Assembly: GCF_009826895.1 (NCBI RefSeq)
Contig: NZ_WUMV01000003.1
Span: 823,501-887,500 of the forward strand
DNA: 64,000 nt
Source of the DNA: Stappia sediminis
GTDB lineage: Bacteria; Pseudomonadota; Alphaproteobacteria; Rhizobiales; Stappiaceae
Reading direction: 5' to 3'
Positions 38,765 to 47,553 of the stretch are shown here, piece after piece (the first letter of the stretch is position 1; the number at the start of each line of letters is the position of its first letter). Made by a program: the position numbers and the translations under genes. A model generated the notes under the pieces. It made no database searches, had not been told where the DNA came from, and saw only the letters and a list, made by a program, of their open reading frames with translations.

Positions 38765-39586
38765 TTGACTGAGCAATTGGCATACACTGTTTTTCAAGGC
38801 CGCGCTGGCGACCACAACGACTTGGCGATGCCGGGCGCAAGGGCTATCGGAGAAGCTCTGGCCCGCCGTACGGGCATTCAGCCTGTTGTTCTAGGTACGC
38901 CAGAACCATGCCTGAATGCCGGATGGCGCGAGGAACTTGATGCCGCCATTTCCGCGCTTTACGAGATGCGGGCCCGCTTTCAAGAAGTGATGGCCAATGG
39001 CGCGGTATCGGTCGCGGCGATCAGCCGCTGCGCGGTTTCTCTTGCAACCCTGCCGGCGGTGGCAAAGCATAACCCTTCGGCCTGTGTGGTCTGGTTCGAT
39101 TCGCATGCCGACCTGAATACCCCGGAAAAGACCGCGACGGGTTATTTGGGCGGGCTGGCCCTCGCCGGTCCGGTCGGGCTATGGGATTCCGGCCTCGGCG
39201 CGGGGCTGGGGCTTGGACAGATAGTCCTGGTCGGCCAGCGCGATCTTGATCCGTTCGAGTTGGAACTGATTGAAAAACACCGCATTCCTCACATCAAGCC
39301 GAAAGATGACTTGGCGACTGCACTGCGTGAGGCGATTGCGGGACGTCCCGTTTATGTGCACCTGGACTGCGATGTTCTGGATCCGGGTATTGTTCCAACC
39401 GACTATGTCCACGAAGGCGGACTGTCTCTGAAAGACCTTCGCATGTGCTCTGATGTGATAGCCGAGCATGAGTTCGTCGGCATCGAAATCGCCGAATTTC
39501 AGTATGCATGGGAAGCGGGTGGCGATCCGGTTTCTCCAGAGCCGCTCCTGAACGCTTTGGCGCCGCTCCTGAATAAAGCCATGTAG
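38765..39586 (+). CDS. Arginase/agmatinase-family protein with an altered metal site
   Basis: A 273-residue ureohydrolase-fold protein. Two of the three metal motifs are intact: FDSHADL (Asp112, His114, Asp116) and HLDCDVLDP (Asp201, Asp203). The first, normally GGDHS, reads ISRCA, so the usual Asp-His is Arg88-Cys89. Downstream positions (VSLATLPAV) still align, so this is substitution, not misalignment. The start is TTG 38765 with no better codon. Manganese binding may be weakened or use Cys. It could be a variant hydrolase or a non-catalytic relative. The neighbours give no pathway. Confidence 0.75.
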   Translation: MTEQLAYTVFQGRAGDHNDLAMPGARAIGEALARRTGIQPVVLGTPEPCLNAGWREELDAAISALYEMRARFQEVMANGAVSVAAISRCAVSLATLPAVAKHNPSACVVWFDSHADLNTPEKTATGYLGGLALAGPVGLWDSGLGAGLGLGQIVLVGQRDLDPFELELIEKHRIPHIKPKDDLATALREAIAGRPVYVHLDCDVLDPGIVPTDYVHEGGLSLKDLRMCSDVIAEHEFVGIEIAEFQYAWEAGGDPVSPEPLLNALAPLLNKAM

Positions 39587-39709
39587 GCCGGCCAAAGGCT
39601 TGTCGACAAGGATTGACATCGCGATGGTCGCATTGGCGAGCGATCTCGCTTGCAAATCGGCCCGGTGCGGCGCAGGGTGAGACGTCTTCCCGCCAGCCAC
39701 TAATTTCCG

Positions 39710-40999
39710 ATGCCTGACCAGTCTCCGGATGCCGCATTGACCCGCTCGCTTCCCGCGCGCGTTGCTCCGCTCGTCGTATCCGCGGCCCTTCTTCTGGGCG
39801 CCAACGGGCTCGCCATGACGGTGATCGCCGTGCGCGGTCGGGTGGAAGGCCTCAGCGACACGATGATCGGCCTGCTCGGATCGGCCTATTACGCCGGGCT
39901 CATGCTGGGCGTTCTCGTCACGCCGTTCCTGATCAAGAGGGTGGGGCACATTCGCGTCTTCGCCGCGCTCGCTTCCGTAAGTGCGGTGGTGATGATGGTC
40001 CTGCTCCTGATGCCGGCGGGGCCGTTGTGGCTTGCCGCGCGCTTTGCCAGCGGCATCGCGTTTTGCGGCACCGCCATGGTCGTCGAAAGCTGGCTGAACG
40101 CGCTTGCCTCCAACGCGGAGCGGGGGCGCGTGCTGTCGGTCTACCGGATCGTCGATCTGGCGGCGGTGACGGGCGCGCAGTTCCTGCTGCCGCTTTATGG
40201 CGCCGGCGGATACGAGATCCTCGTCCTCATCGCTCTCTTGTTCAGCCTGGGGCTCGTTCCGGTGGCTCTCGCGCGTGAGGGCAATCCGCCGGTGCATTTG
40301 AAGCGCAAGCTCGATCTTGGCGAGATCTTGCGCATTTCACCCGTTGCCATCGTCGGATGCCTGACGATCGGGCTGACCAATGGCGCTTTTCGCTCGATCG
40401 GCCCGCTCTATGCCGAAGGTGTGGGGCTTGGCGTCGATGCGGTGGCCTTCTTCATCTCTCTATGGATCGTTGCCGGCGCCATCTTCCAGTATCCGCTCGG
40501 CTGGGCGTCGGACCGGGTGGACAGGAGGCTTGTGTTGATGTTCGCGACGATCGGGGCCGGGCTTTCGTGCCTGCTCGTTGCCGGGACGACGGACAAGGCG
40601 TTGATATTCACCGGCATATTTTTCTTCGGCGGCTTCGCGCTGCCGCTCTATTCGCTTTCGGCCGCCCATGCGAACGACCATGCGGAGCCGGGCCAGTTCG
40701 TGGAACTCGCGGCGGGTCTGACGCTGTCCTTCGCGCTGGGCGCGGTGGTCGGCCCCTTCGCCGCCTCGCTTGTGATCGACATGTTCGGTCCGCGTGCGTT
40801 TTTCATCTATACGAGTGCGCTGCATTTCGCTTTGGTAGGCTTCATCGCGCTTCGCATCGCCGCGCGCCGGTCGGTGCCGGAAGGGCGCCGGCGGCCATTC
40901 GTCTGGCTCTTGCGCTACTCGCCGATGATATATCGCCTTGCCCGCAACGGCGCGGGGCAGGCGAATGGCGACAGGCGTGAAAAAGAGCCGCGGAAATGA
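39710..40999 (+). CDS. MFS transporter
   Basis: A 429-residue protein with twelve predicted membrane helices. The GSAYYAGLMLGVLVTPFLIKRVGHIR loop between helices 2 and 3 is an MFS motif A, and LGWASDRVDRR near residue 264 repeats it in the second half. The pattern resembles the YcaD-like/YbjJ-like proton-coupled groups, but the substrate is unknown. The C-terminal 35 residues are basic. It lies alone before purA. Confidence 0.82.
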   Translation: MPDQSPDAALTRSLPARVAPLVVSAALLLGANGLAMTVIAVRGRVEGLSDTMIGLLGSAYYAGLMLGVLVTPFLIKRVGHIRVFAALASVSAVVMMVLLLMPAGPLWLAARFASGIAFCGTAMVVESWLNALASNAERGRVLSVYRIVDLAAVTGAQFLLPLYGAGGYEILVLIALLFSLGLVPVALAREGNPPVHLKRKLDLGEILRISPVAIVGCLTIGLTNGAFRSIGPLYAEGVGLGVDAVAFFISLWIVAGAIFQYPLGWASDRVDRRLVLMFATIGAGLSCLLVAGTTDKALIFTGIFFFGGFALPLYSLSAAHANDHAEPGQFVELAAGLTLSFALGAVVGPFAASLVIDMFGPRAFFIYTSALHFALVGFIALRIAARRSVPEGRRRPFVWLLRYSPMIYRLARNGAGQANGDRREKEPRK

Positions 41000-41156
41000 A
41001 CGGATTGGCCGCGTTTCGGGGTCGCCAGCCACGCCGGAGATCGCTATAGTCCGGCGCGTTTGCCCTAGGGTAGCTTGCCTGGGCATTTCGCGTGTTCGCG
41101 GACGCGGCCGTGCTGATTGGCCGTCTTCGCAATCTTGCTCAGGAAGGTAGTGCTAC

Positions 41157-42446
41157 ATGGCCAATGTCGTCGTCGTCGGGTCGCAATGGGGAGACGAGGG
41201 AAAAGGCAAGATCGTCGACTGGTTGTCCGAGCAGGCGGATGTCGTCGTGCGTTTCCAGGGCGGGCACAACGCCGGGCATACGCTCGTGATCGACGGTGTC
41301 AGCTATAAATTGTCGCTGCTTCCCTCCGGTGTCGTGCGTGGCAAGCTTTCGGTCATCGGCAACGGTGTCGTCATAGATCCGCATGCTCTGGTCGCGGAGA
41401 TGGAACGGCTTTCCGAGCAGGGCGTCAACGTTTCGCCGGACACGCTGAAGATCGCCGACAACGCGACGCTCATTCTCTCGCTTCATCGCGAACTCGACGC
41501 GCTGCGCGAATCGGCGGCTTCGGGCACGAAGATCGGCACGACCAAGCGCGGCATCGGTCCGGCCTATGAGGACAAGGTCGGGCGCCGGGCGATTCGGGTG
41601 ATGGATCTGGCCAATCTGAAAACGCTGCCTGCAAAGATCGACCGCCTGCTTGCCCACCATAATGCCCTTCGCAAGGGCCTCGGCGAACCGGAGGTCGACG
41701 CCAGGACGATCTACGAGGAGCTCGCAAGCGTCGCCGAGCGGGTGCTTCCTTTCATGGATACCGTCTGGGCGTTGCTGGACAAAAAACGCCGCGAAGGCAG
41801 CCGTATCCTCTTCGAAGGCGCGCAAGGGGCGCTGCTCGACAACGACCACGGCACCTATCCCTTCGTGACGTCTTCCAACACGATCGCGGGTCAGGCCTCC
41901 ACCGGTTCGGGCCTCGGGCCCGGCGCGATCGACCATGTGCTCGGCATCACCAAGGCGTATACGACGCGCGTGGGCGAGGGGCCCTTCCCGACCGAGCAAA
42001 CCAACGAAATAGGCGAATTCCTGGGCTCGCGCGGCCATGAATTCGGTGTCGTTACGGGCCGCAAGCGCCGCTGCGGCTGGTTCGATGCCGTGCTGGTGCG
42101 CCAGACCGTTTCGGTCAGCGGCATAAACGGCATTGCGCTGACGAAGCTGGATGTGCTCGACGGGCTGGACGAGATCAAGATCTGCGTGGCCTATGAGCTC
42201 GACGGCAAGCGGATAGACCATCTGCCGGCGTCCCAGGGCGCTCAAATGCGGGTGAAACCGATTTACGAAACCTTGCCGGGCTGGAAAGAATCCACGCAAG
42301 GTGCAAGAAGCTGGGCGGATCTGCCGGCCCAGGCGGTGAAATATGTGCGTCACGTGGAGGAGTTGATCGGCGCGCCGGTTACATTGCTGTCCACCAGTCC
42401 GGAGCGGGATGATACAATCCTTGTCCAAAATCCGTTTCAGGATTAA
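41157..42446 (+). CDS. purA: Adenylosuccinate synthetase
   Basis: A 429-residue GTP-dependent enzyme for the first step from IMP to AMP. It has the N-terminal [19 protein letters not shown], the GHNAGHTLV loop near residue 38, [14 protein letters not shown] near 126 and the C-terminal GPERDDTI-like end [16 protein letters not shown] precedes the ATG. The next gene starts 37 bases on and may be cotranscribed. Confidence 0.97.
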   Translation: MANVVVVGSQWGDEGKGKIVDWLSEQADVVVRFQGGHNAGHTLVIDGVSYKLSLLPSGVVRGKLSVIGNGVVIDPHALVAEMERLSEQGVNVSPDTLKIADNATLILSLHRELDALRESAASGTKIGTTKRGIGPAYEDKVGRRAIRVMDLANLKTLPAKIDRLLAHHNALRKGLGEPEVDARTIYEELASVAERVLPFMDTVWALLDKKRREGSRILFEGAQGALLDNDHGTYPFVTSSNTIAGQASTGSGLGPGAIDHVLGITKAYTTRVGEGPFPTEQTNEIGEFLGSRGHEFGVVTGRKRRCGWFDAVLVRQTVSVSGINGIALTKLDVLDGLDEIKICVAYELDGKRIDHLPASQGAQMRVKPIYETLPGWKESTQGARSWADLPAQAVKYVRHVEELIGAPVTLLSTSPERDDTILVQNPFQD

Positions 42447-42483
42447 GCGTAAAGCTTGATTCGCGGCGGGAACGAGCGAGCAT

Positions 42484-44259
42484 ATGGCGGATTACTATTC
42501 GGTTTTGAAGAAAACCGTTGCAGCACTTCCTGAAAATACCGGTGCCGCACGGCGTAACATTTATCAGCGCGCCCGTACCGCGATCGTCGGTCAGTTGAAG
42601 GCGTATGATCCGCCGCTGTCACCTTCGGAGATCACAAACGAGCAGCTGCGTCTCGAAGAGGCCATTCGCAAGGTCGAGGCGGAAGCCGCGCGTGAAACCC
42701 TTGGCCTGAACAGGCCGCCCGAAGAACCTGCCGCGCCCGGTTTTGCGCGCAAGCCGGAAGAAAAAGGCGCCGCCGCCGCGGTCGAGACGCCGGGACCGGG
42801 CCGGGACAGCGCGGGGGATGCGCCGCCGCTCGAAACCCCGCCGGTTGGCGAACCTCCTTCGGCGAAAAGGCCCGCGGATGCCGGGGGCGGTGCCGAAAAC
42901 GGACGCAAGGAGCCCGCTTTCGAAGGCGGTGTGGCGGATACCGCGCCTCGCGCGGAGCCGGGCTTCGAAGAGACGCCCCCCGTTGCGCCGTCAAGTGAAA
43001 GCGCTGTCAAAGCGGAAAAGAAGGGCGGGCGCGACAAACGCTCGGGCCGGCGCGCGAAAGAGAAAAAGCCGGCCGCCGCCCGTCCGCCCGCGCATGACCG
43101 CCCTTCGCGCATTCCCGTGGTCGTGTCGATCATTGTGGCCCTGCTTGTTCTGGTCGGGATTGGAGCCATAGGCTATTCGCAGCGTGATGCTCTGCTCGCC
43201 TTGCTGGAGGATACCGGTAAGGAAGCATCGTCCATCGCGGATGTCACACCGGCTTCCACCGACGACAAGAGCGGGGAAAACGCAGGCTCCCCGGCGTCGA
43301 ACGGCAAGATCGATGCCCGCCTGCCGACGGCGGGCGGCAACGGCGAGTCCGCGGCGGCGCCCGATGCGCGTACGGTAACGACCACTCGAATTTCACCCGC
43401 CACGTCGAACGGCGGCACAAGCGCGGCGCGCCAGGAAGATGTGAGAAGCGTGGAACCGCGCCAGGTGGGCCCTGGAATCGCATCTGCGCCCTCCGGGCAG
43501 ACGGCAAGCCCGGCTCCTTCTGCGGCGGATGATGGGGCCGATGCGGCCGCGCCCCAGGTAAACGCGCCCGCCGCCGATACCTCGGCCGGACCCGCCACTC
43601 AGTCTCAAAGTGCGGGGAACGGAAGCGATGCGGCATCGGATGATTCGGTGCGCAAGGTCGAAACAGCCTCGATCTCGCCGGATACCGGTTCCAACGCCGA
43701 CTCTGGCGGCAATGCCCCTGCGGGTGCTGCCGTGGCTCAGCGCTCGATCCTCTACGAGGAGGGGCCGGACAGCAACGGATCGGGGTCCGCTTCGCCGGGG
43801 CAGGCGGTATGGTCGATCGAAGGCGGATCGAATGGCGAGGATGCGGTTTTGCGGATCGATGCGAATATCACCGACCGCAACATCAGCGCCGAAGTGACGA
43901 TCAAGCCCAATACGGACGATTCCCTGCCCGCGAGCCATCTTGTGGAGGTTCAGTTCGAATTTCCTCAGGAACTTGCGGGAAATGGCGTCGCGAACGTGCC
44001 GGGCCTCGTCATGAAGAGAACCGAAGAGGCTCGTGGCGATGCCCTGATCGGTGCTTCGGTCAAGGTCGCGGACAATCTGTTCTGGGTGGCGCTTTCCAAT
44101 GTTCCGAGCGAGCGTGACCGCAACATGTCGTTGCTGCGCGAACGGGGCTGGATAGACATCCCGATCCTTTACGAGGATGGCAAGCGCGCGATCCTGACGC
44201 TTGAGAAGGGAACGCCGGGTACGCGCGCCGTCGAACAGGCATTGGCATCCTGGCAGTGA
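42484..44259 (+). CDS. Large membrane-anchored protein of unknown function
   Basis: A 591-residue protein that I cannot assign. Residues 1-75 are a helical, Tyr/Arg-containing region (MADYYSVLKKTVAALPEN). Residues about 80-205 are Pro/Ala/Glu/Lys-rich and low complexity. One membrane helix lies at about 209-231 (IPVVVSIIVALLVLVGIGAIGY). A Ser/Ala/Gly/Asp-rich stretch (about 240-430) follows. The C-terminal 150 residues are a distinct, likely beta-rich domain starting VWSIEGGSNGEDAVLRI. The plan is a cytoplasmic N terminus and periplasmic C-terminal domain on long linkers. It is probably cotranscribed with purA. Confidence 0.8.
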   Translation: MADYYSVLKKTVAALPENTGAARRNIYQRARTAIVGQLKAYDPPLSPSEITNEQLRLEEAIRKVEAEAARETLGLNRPPEEPAAPGFARKPEEKGAAAAVETPGPGRDSAGDAPPLETPPVGEPPSAKRPADAGGGAENGRKEPAFEGGVADTAPRAEPGFEETPPVAPSSESAVKAEKKGGRDKRSGRRAKEKKPAAARPPAHDRPSRIPVVVSIIVALLVLVGIGAIGYSQRDALLALLEDTGKEASSIADVTPASTDDKSGENAGSPASNGKIDARLPTAGGNGESAAAPDARTVTTTRISPATSNGGTSAARQEDVRSVEPRQVGPGIASAPSGQTASPAPSAADDGADAAAPQVNAPAADTSAGPATQSQSAGNGSDAASDDSVRKVETASISPDTGSNADSGGNAPAGAAVAQRSILYEEGPDSNGSGSASPGQAVWSIEGGSNGEDAVLRIDANITDRNISAEVTIKPNTDDSLPASHLVEVQFEFPQELAGNGVANVPGLVMKRTEEARGDALIGASVKVADNLFWVALSNVPSERDRNMSLLRERGWIDIPILYEDGKRAILTLEKGTPGTRAVEQALASWQ

Positions 44260-44519
44260 GTGCAAGGCTGTCCGGTTGAGACGTCCCGGCCCGTGTTAGC
44301 GGATCGCGAGAGCCGGGAACCAACGTTTAGCCCGCGCGTTAGCGCCCTTCCTTGAAAAGAGCGAGCTTCTCCCCCGACCTGATCGGAGGGTCTCCATCCA
44401 TGCGCCGTGTCTTGCCGTCACGCCACATGCCGTATCTACTCCTTCGTCATCGCCGGGCTTGACACGGCGACCCATACTGTAAGGCCGTTCCGGAGATTGT
44501 GGTTGCCCGAGTCAAGCCC
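44260..44519. other. Spacer before the IS4 element
   Basis: No gene is visible. The left arm of a palindromic repeat is at 44445-44463, and the start of its right arm is at 44511-44519, where the insertion sequence begins. The 85 bases before the left arm show nothing recognisable. Confidence 0.6.
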
Positions 44520-45790
44520 ACTGCTGTCCGGTTAAGAATTGTTGGACAAAGTGCACGGTGTTGATTCTACTCATGTTCGAGCGTTTGGCGACGACCTCGG
44601 ACACGAATTGGGAGCAACACCGTGCGACATCACAATAGCGTTTTTCACGGCCTGCAAAAGCACATTCCCTGGGCGCGGTTTAATGCGCTTGTGGAGCGCT
44701 ACGGTGCTGACCGGCGGGTGAGGCGGCTTTCGACGAAAAGCCAGTTTCTGGCGCTGCTTTATGGCCAGCTTTCCGGCGCCGCGTCGCTGCGTGAACTCGA
44801 GAGCGTGCTCGCCTCTCATCAAACCGGTCTCTATCACGTCGGTGCGCGCGCGCCCTCGCGCTCCACCCTGGCCGACGCCAATGCCAGGCGCCCGGCCGAT
44901 CTTTACGGCGACCTGTTCGCGCTGATGGTTGCCCAGGCCGGCGCCGGCCTGCGGCGCAAGATGCGCAATGCCGTGCGCATCCTTGATGCCACCAAGATCA
45001 AACTAACCGGTCTCAGCGATGGATGGGCCCGCTTCTCCGACCAGCTGACCGCCGCCAAACTGCATGTGATCTACGATCCCGACGCGGGCCTGCCGCTTTC
45101 GGCCCGCACTACAGCCGTCACCGTCAACGACATCACCCCCGCCAAGCAACTGACCTGCGAGCCGGGGGCCACCTACATATTCGATCTTGCCTACTACGAT
45201 TATGCATGGTGGGCCGGCTTGCATGCCGCTGGCTGCCGTTTTGTCACCCGGTTCAAGACCAACACCCGGCTTGAAGAGACCGCTCGCCTTGCGACCGCAC
45301 CCGGCTCCAACGTTCTGTCCGACCGCATCGGCCTGTTGCCCCGCCGACTGGCTTACGCCCGCAAAAATCCGATGAGCGATCCCGTGCGAGAGATCGTCGT
45401 GCGGATCAAAACCGGCAAGACACTGCGCCTTCTCACCAACGACCTCGACGCACCGGCCGACGAAATCGCCGAACTCTACAAGACCCGCTGGCAGATCGAA
45501 CTGTTCTTCAAGTGGATCAAGCAGAACCTCAAAATAAAGCGCTTCCTCGGCACATCGCAAAACGCCATCCGAATCCAGCTCTACGTGGCCCTGATCGCCT
45601 TCGTGCTCATCCGCATGGCCCATCGCGCGCAGACCGCAATCGCCTCGCCACTCACTCTGTTGCGCCTCATCCGCGCAAACCTCATGCATCGAAAGGACAT
45701 CGATGCTCTCGACAAGCCTCCACGAAATCCAAAACTTGACCACCGCCAAATCGAGTTCTGCGGAATATGAAACCTAAACCGGACAGCAGT
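44520..45790 (+). mobile_element. IS4-family insertion sequence, complete
   Basis: A 1271-bp element. Terminal inverted repeats ACTGCTGTCCGGTT (44520-44533 and 45777-45790) match over 14 bases and at 16 of 17. Flanks GAGTCAAGCCC (44509-44519) and GGGTCAAGCCC (45791-45801) form an 11-bp target duplication with one mismatch, in the size range for IS4 elements. One intact transposase gene fills it. The intact ends and gene suggest a fairly recent insertion that may still be active. Confidence 0.88.
44622..45770 (+). CDS. IS4-family transposase
   Basis: A 382-residue DDE transposase. Likely catalytic residues are Asp122 (ILDATKIKL), Asp188 (YIFDLAYYDY) and Glu293. The family YREK signature is exact: Tyr286, Arg289, Glu293, Lys300 in LYKTRWQIELFFKWIKQNLK. 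The N-terminal 60 residues (STKSQFLALLYGQLSGAASLRELE) are the usual DUF4372-like region. The gene is full length with no internal stop. Confidence 0.92.
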   Translation: MRHHNSVFHGLQKHIPWARFNALVERYGADRRVRRLSTKSQFLALLYGQLSGAASLRELESVLASHQTGLYHVGARAPSRSTLADANARRPADLYGDLFALMVAQAGAGLRRKMRNAVRILDATKIKLTGLSDGWARFSDQLTAAKLHVIYDPDAGLPLSARTTAVTVNDITPAKQLTCEPGATYIFDLAYYDYAWWAGLHAAGCRFVTRFKTNTRLEETARLATAPGSNVLSDRIGLLPRRLAYARKNPMSDPVREIVVRIKTGKTLRLLTNDLDAPADEIAELYKTRWQIELFFKWIKQNLKIKRFLGTSQNAIRIQLYVALIAFVLIRMAHRAQTAIASPLTLLRLIRANLMHRKDIDALDKPPRNPKLDHRQIEFCGI

Positions 45791-45861
45791 GGGTCAAGCC
45801 CGGCGATGACGACAAAGAGGGTCAGCGTCTCTCTCCGCCATCACCTCCTCTCCGAGGTCAC

Positions 45862-45994
45862 CCCGGGCTTGACCCGGGGCCTATTCCACGTCGCCAAATG
45901 CTTCGAAAGATCGAACTACTCGCAGCATCGACACGCAGAAATCATTGCCACCCTCGTATGTGGAAGCGTGATTGGATCCCGGGTCAAGCCCGGG
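45862..45994. repeat. Second CCGGGCTTGAC-armed palindrome
   Basis: CCCGGGCTTGACCCGGG at 45862-45878 is exactly inverted at 45978-45994, 99 bases apart, with weaker pairing beyond both arms. It lies in the spacer between the IS4 element and the TPP riboswitch. No gene is visible in 45812-46217. Confidence 0.8.
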
Positions 45995-46217
45995 ACGACG
46001 GCGGAGAGTGGATAGGCGCCGTGCAAAAAAAAACGTCAGTGAAATCGTGGCCGCACAACGGTAGTTCCAGCCCAGGCATAACGATAAATCAGTCAGTGCC
46101 TCTCTTCGCCGTCGCCCCCGATCATATCGAAAACCGCACATCTGCCCATTCGCCTGCGGGCCGAATAGTTCGGCAAGCCTCTTGCAAAAACGGCGTTACT
46201 CTATAGTTTCTTCGGTA

Positions 46218-46356
46218 TTCCGAGGGGTGTTCCCGCCGGATTGTCGCTTGCGCCCCTACCGGGCAAGGCGGCGGTCGCTTCGTGGCGGGGGCTGAGATGG
46301 CAGACTTGCCGGACCCTTAGAACCTGATCCGGGTCATGCCGGCGAAGGGACTGGAA
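46218..46356 (+). promoter_or_regulatory. TPP riboswitch (THI element)
   Basis: The conserved aptamer parts are present: GGGGTG at 46224-46229, GCTGAGAT at 46291-46298, and CCTGATCCGGGTCATGCCGG at about 46323-46342 ending GCGAAGGGA. P1 can pair TTCC (46218-46221) with GGAA (46353-46356). The segment between GGGGTG and GCTGAGAT is long, giving an extended P3-type arm. It should repress the downstream HMP/thiamine transport genes when thiamine pyrophosphate is high. Confidence 0.93.
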
Positions 46357-46372
46357 CCCGAGCCTCTTTCCC

Positions 46373-46415
46373 GGATCTCCACTGTCGCATCACCCGATGC
46401 GGAGAACGGAGATCC
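46373..46415 (+). promoter_or_regulatory. Shine-Dalgarno-masking hairpin after the TPP aptamer
   Basis: GGATCTCC at 46373-46380 pairs perfectly with GGAGATCC at 46408-46415, whose GGAGA is the ribosome-binding site seven bases before the permease ATG. An inner CGCAT/ATGCG pair strengthens it. This is a likely expression platform working at translation initiation. No T tract follows, so a terminator is unlikely. Confidence 0.7.
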
Positions 46416-46419
46416 TTTG

Positions 46420-47253
46420 ATGTCGTTACTACGCCGAACTGCGGCGATTGCCGGTCCGAACGAAGTTGCGCTGAACGGCGCCGGCCTGTCCCGTGCTCTT
46501 GGCCGTATCGCGCGCCCGCTTTCACGTGTCGCGATAATGACCGCCGCATTCATTGTCCTTTGGGCTGCATTGGTGCGCTGGTTCGCCATTCCGCCTTACC
46601 TGCTTCCCGGTCCCGAACGCGTCTTTCACGCCTTCGTCGAGCGTTGGTGGTTTCTCCTCGACCATGCACGCATCACGGCGGTGGAAACGGTCATCGGCTT
46701 TATTTGCGGCGTTGCCGGAGGCGTGATCTTCGCACTGCTGATGACGCTTTCTCCGCTTCTTCGGCGGGTCCTGCTGCCGCCGATCCTGGTAACCCAGGCC
46801 TTGCCCGTCTTCGCCATCGCGCCGATCCTGGTTTTGTGGCTCGGCTTCGGGCTCGCGTCCAAGGTCGTCATGGCCATGCTGGTGATCTTCTTTTCCGTCA
46901 CCTCCACCTTTTATGACGGCCTCAGGCGCACGGAGACGGGACTTCTCGATCTGGCGGGCCTTTATCGGGTTTCGAAATTTCAGGAACTCCTGCACTTTCG
47001 CATTCCCGCTGCCCTGCCGGCCCTTTCGTCCGGCGTTCGCATCGCCGCCGTCTTCGCGCCCATAGGGGCGGTTATCGGCGAATGGGTCGGTGCGAAGGGT
47101 GGGCTTGCCTTCATCATGCTCCAAAGCAACGCGCGCATGCAGGCGGACGTGATGTTCGCAGCCCTCATCCTGCTTGCGGTCATGGTGCTTTTGCTGCGCG
47201 CGATCGTGGAAGGCGCAACCCGGCACCTTGTGCACTGGCAGCCGGAAGACTAG
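46420..47253 (+). CDS. thiX: HMP/thiamine-precursor ABC transporter permease (ThiX-like)
   Basis: A 277-residue inner membrane permease with about six helices and the EAA loop GLYRVSKFQELLHFRIPAALPAL near residue 180. The TPP riboswitch upstream and the HMP-binding-like gene downstream point to import of a pyrimidine precursor of thiamine. I chose ATG 46420, seven bases after GGAGA. A start at 46336 would lie inside the aptamer. No ATPase gene is adjacent in this window. Confidence 0.85.
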   Translation: MSLLRRTAAIAGPNEVALNGAGLSRALGRIARPLSRVAIMTAAFIVLWAALVRWFAIPPYLLPGPERVFHAFVERWWFLLDHARITAVETVIGFICGVAGGVIFALLMTLSPLLRRVLLPPILVTQALPVFAIAPILVLWLGFGLASKVVMAMLVIFFSVTSTFYDGLRRTETGLLDLAGLYRVSKFQELLHFRIPAALPALSSGVRIAAVFAPIGAVIGEWVGAKGGLAFIMLQSNARMQADVMFAALILLAVMVLLLRAIVEGATRHLVHWQPED

Positions 47254-47553
47254 GTCACGGACCCATAATTAAGGCAGGAATGGCGCTACAAACGGCAAAG
47301 AGATGCAAGGAGAAGGGCGCGGAGCGGGTCTGCCACCCGGTCAAGCGCTTCGACGTGGCAGCTCGAAGCCGTTTGCGCGTCCTTTCAGGATATGGCGGAT
47401 TTGCCCGACGACATCGTTGCAAGCCTTTGAAAACCGGACGGTTTCCCGCAGGCTTGCGCCTCGTATCCGAACAAATCAGCTCATACCATTTCAGTCTTAT
47501 TTATGAGTCCGTGACCTGGACACCCGTCCCCATCCCCACCTCAGGAGAAAGAT
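47254..47553. other. Spacer between permease and binding-protein genes
   Basis: This 300-base stretch has no convincing gene. It does not encode Walker A or ABC signature motifs, so it is not a decayed ATPase. AGGAGA near its end is the ribosome-binding site of the next gene. A separate promoter here is possible. Confidence 0.5.

Larger units (their letters stand above)
44445..45811. repeat. CCGGGCTTGAC-armed palindromic repeat, split by the IS4 element
   Basis: The left arm at 44445-44463 reads CGTCATCGCCGGGCTTGAC. Its exact complement is found as GTCAAGCCC at 44511-44519 joined to GGCGATGACG at 45802-45811, once the insertion sequence and one target copy are removed. The intact element would be about 77 bases. 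It is related to the palindrome at 45862-45994 through the shared CCGGGCTTGAC arms. Confidence 0.8.

Noticed and set aside
47254-47553. Possible decayed ATPase (thiZ) or small gene between the permease and binding-protein genes
   Set aside because: No Walker A, Walker B or ABC signature is visible in any frame. One frame of about 50 codons ending ASFQDMADLPDDIVASL has no start codon.
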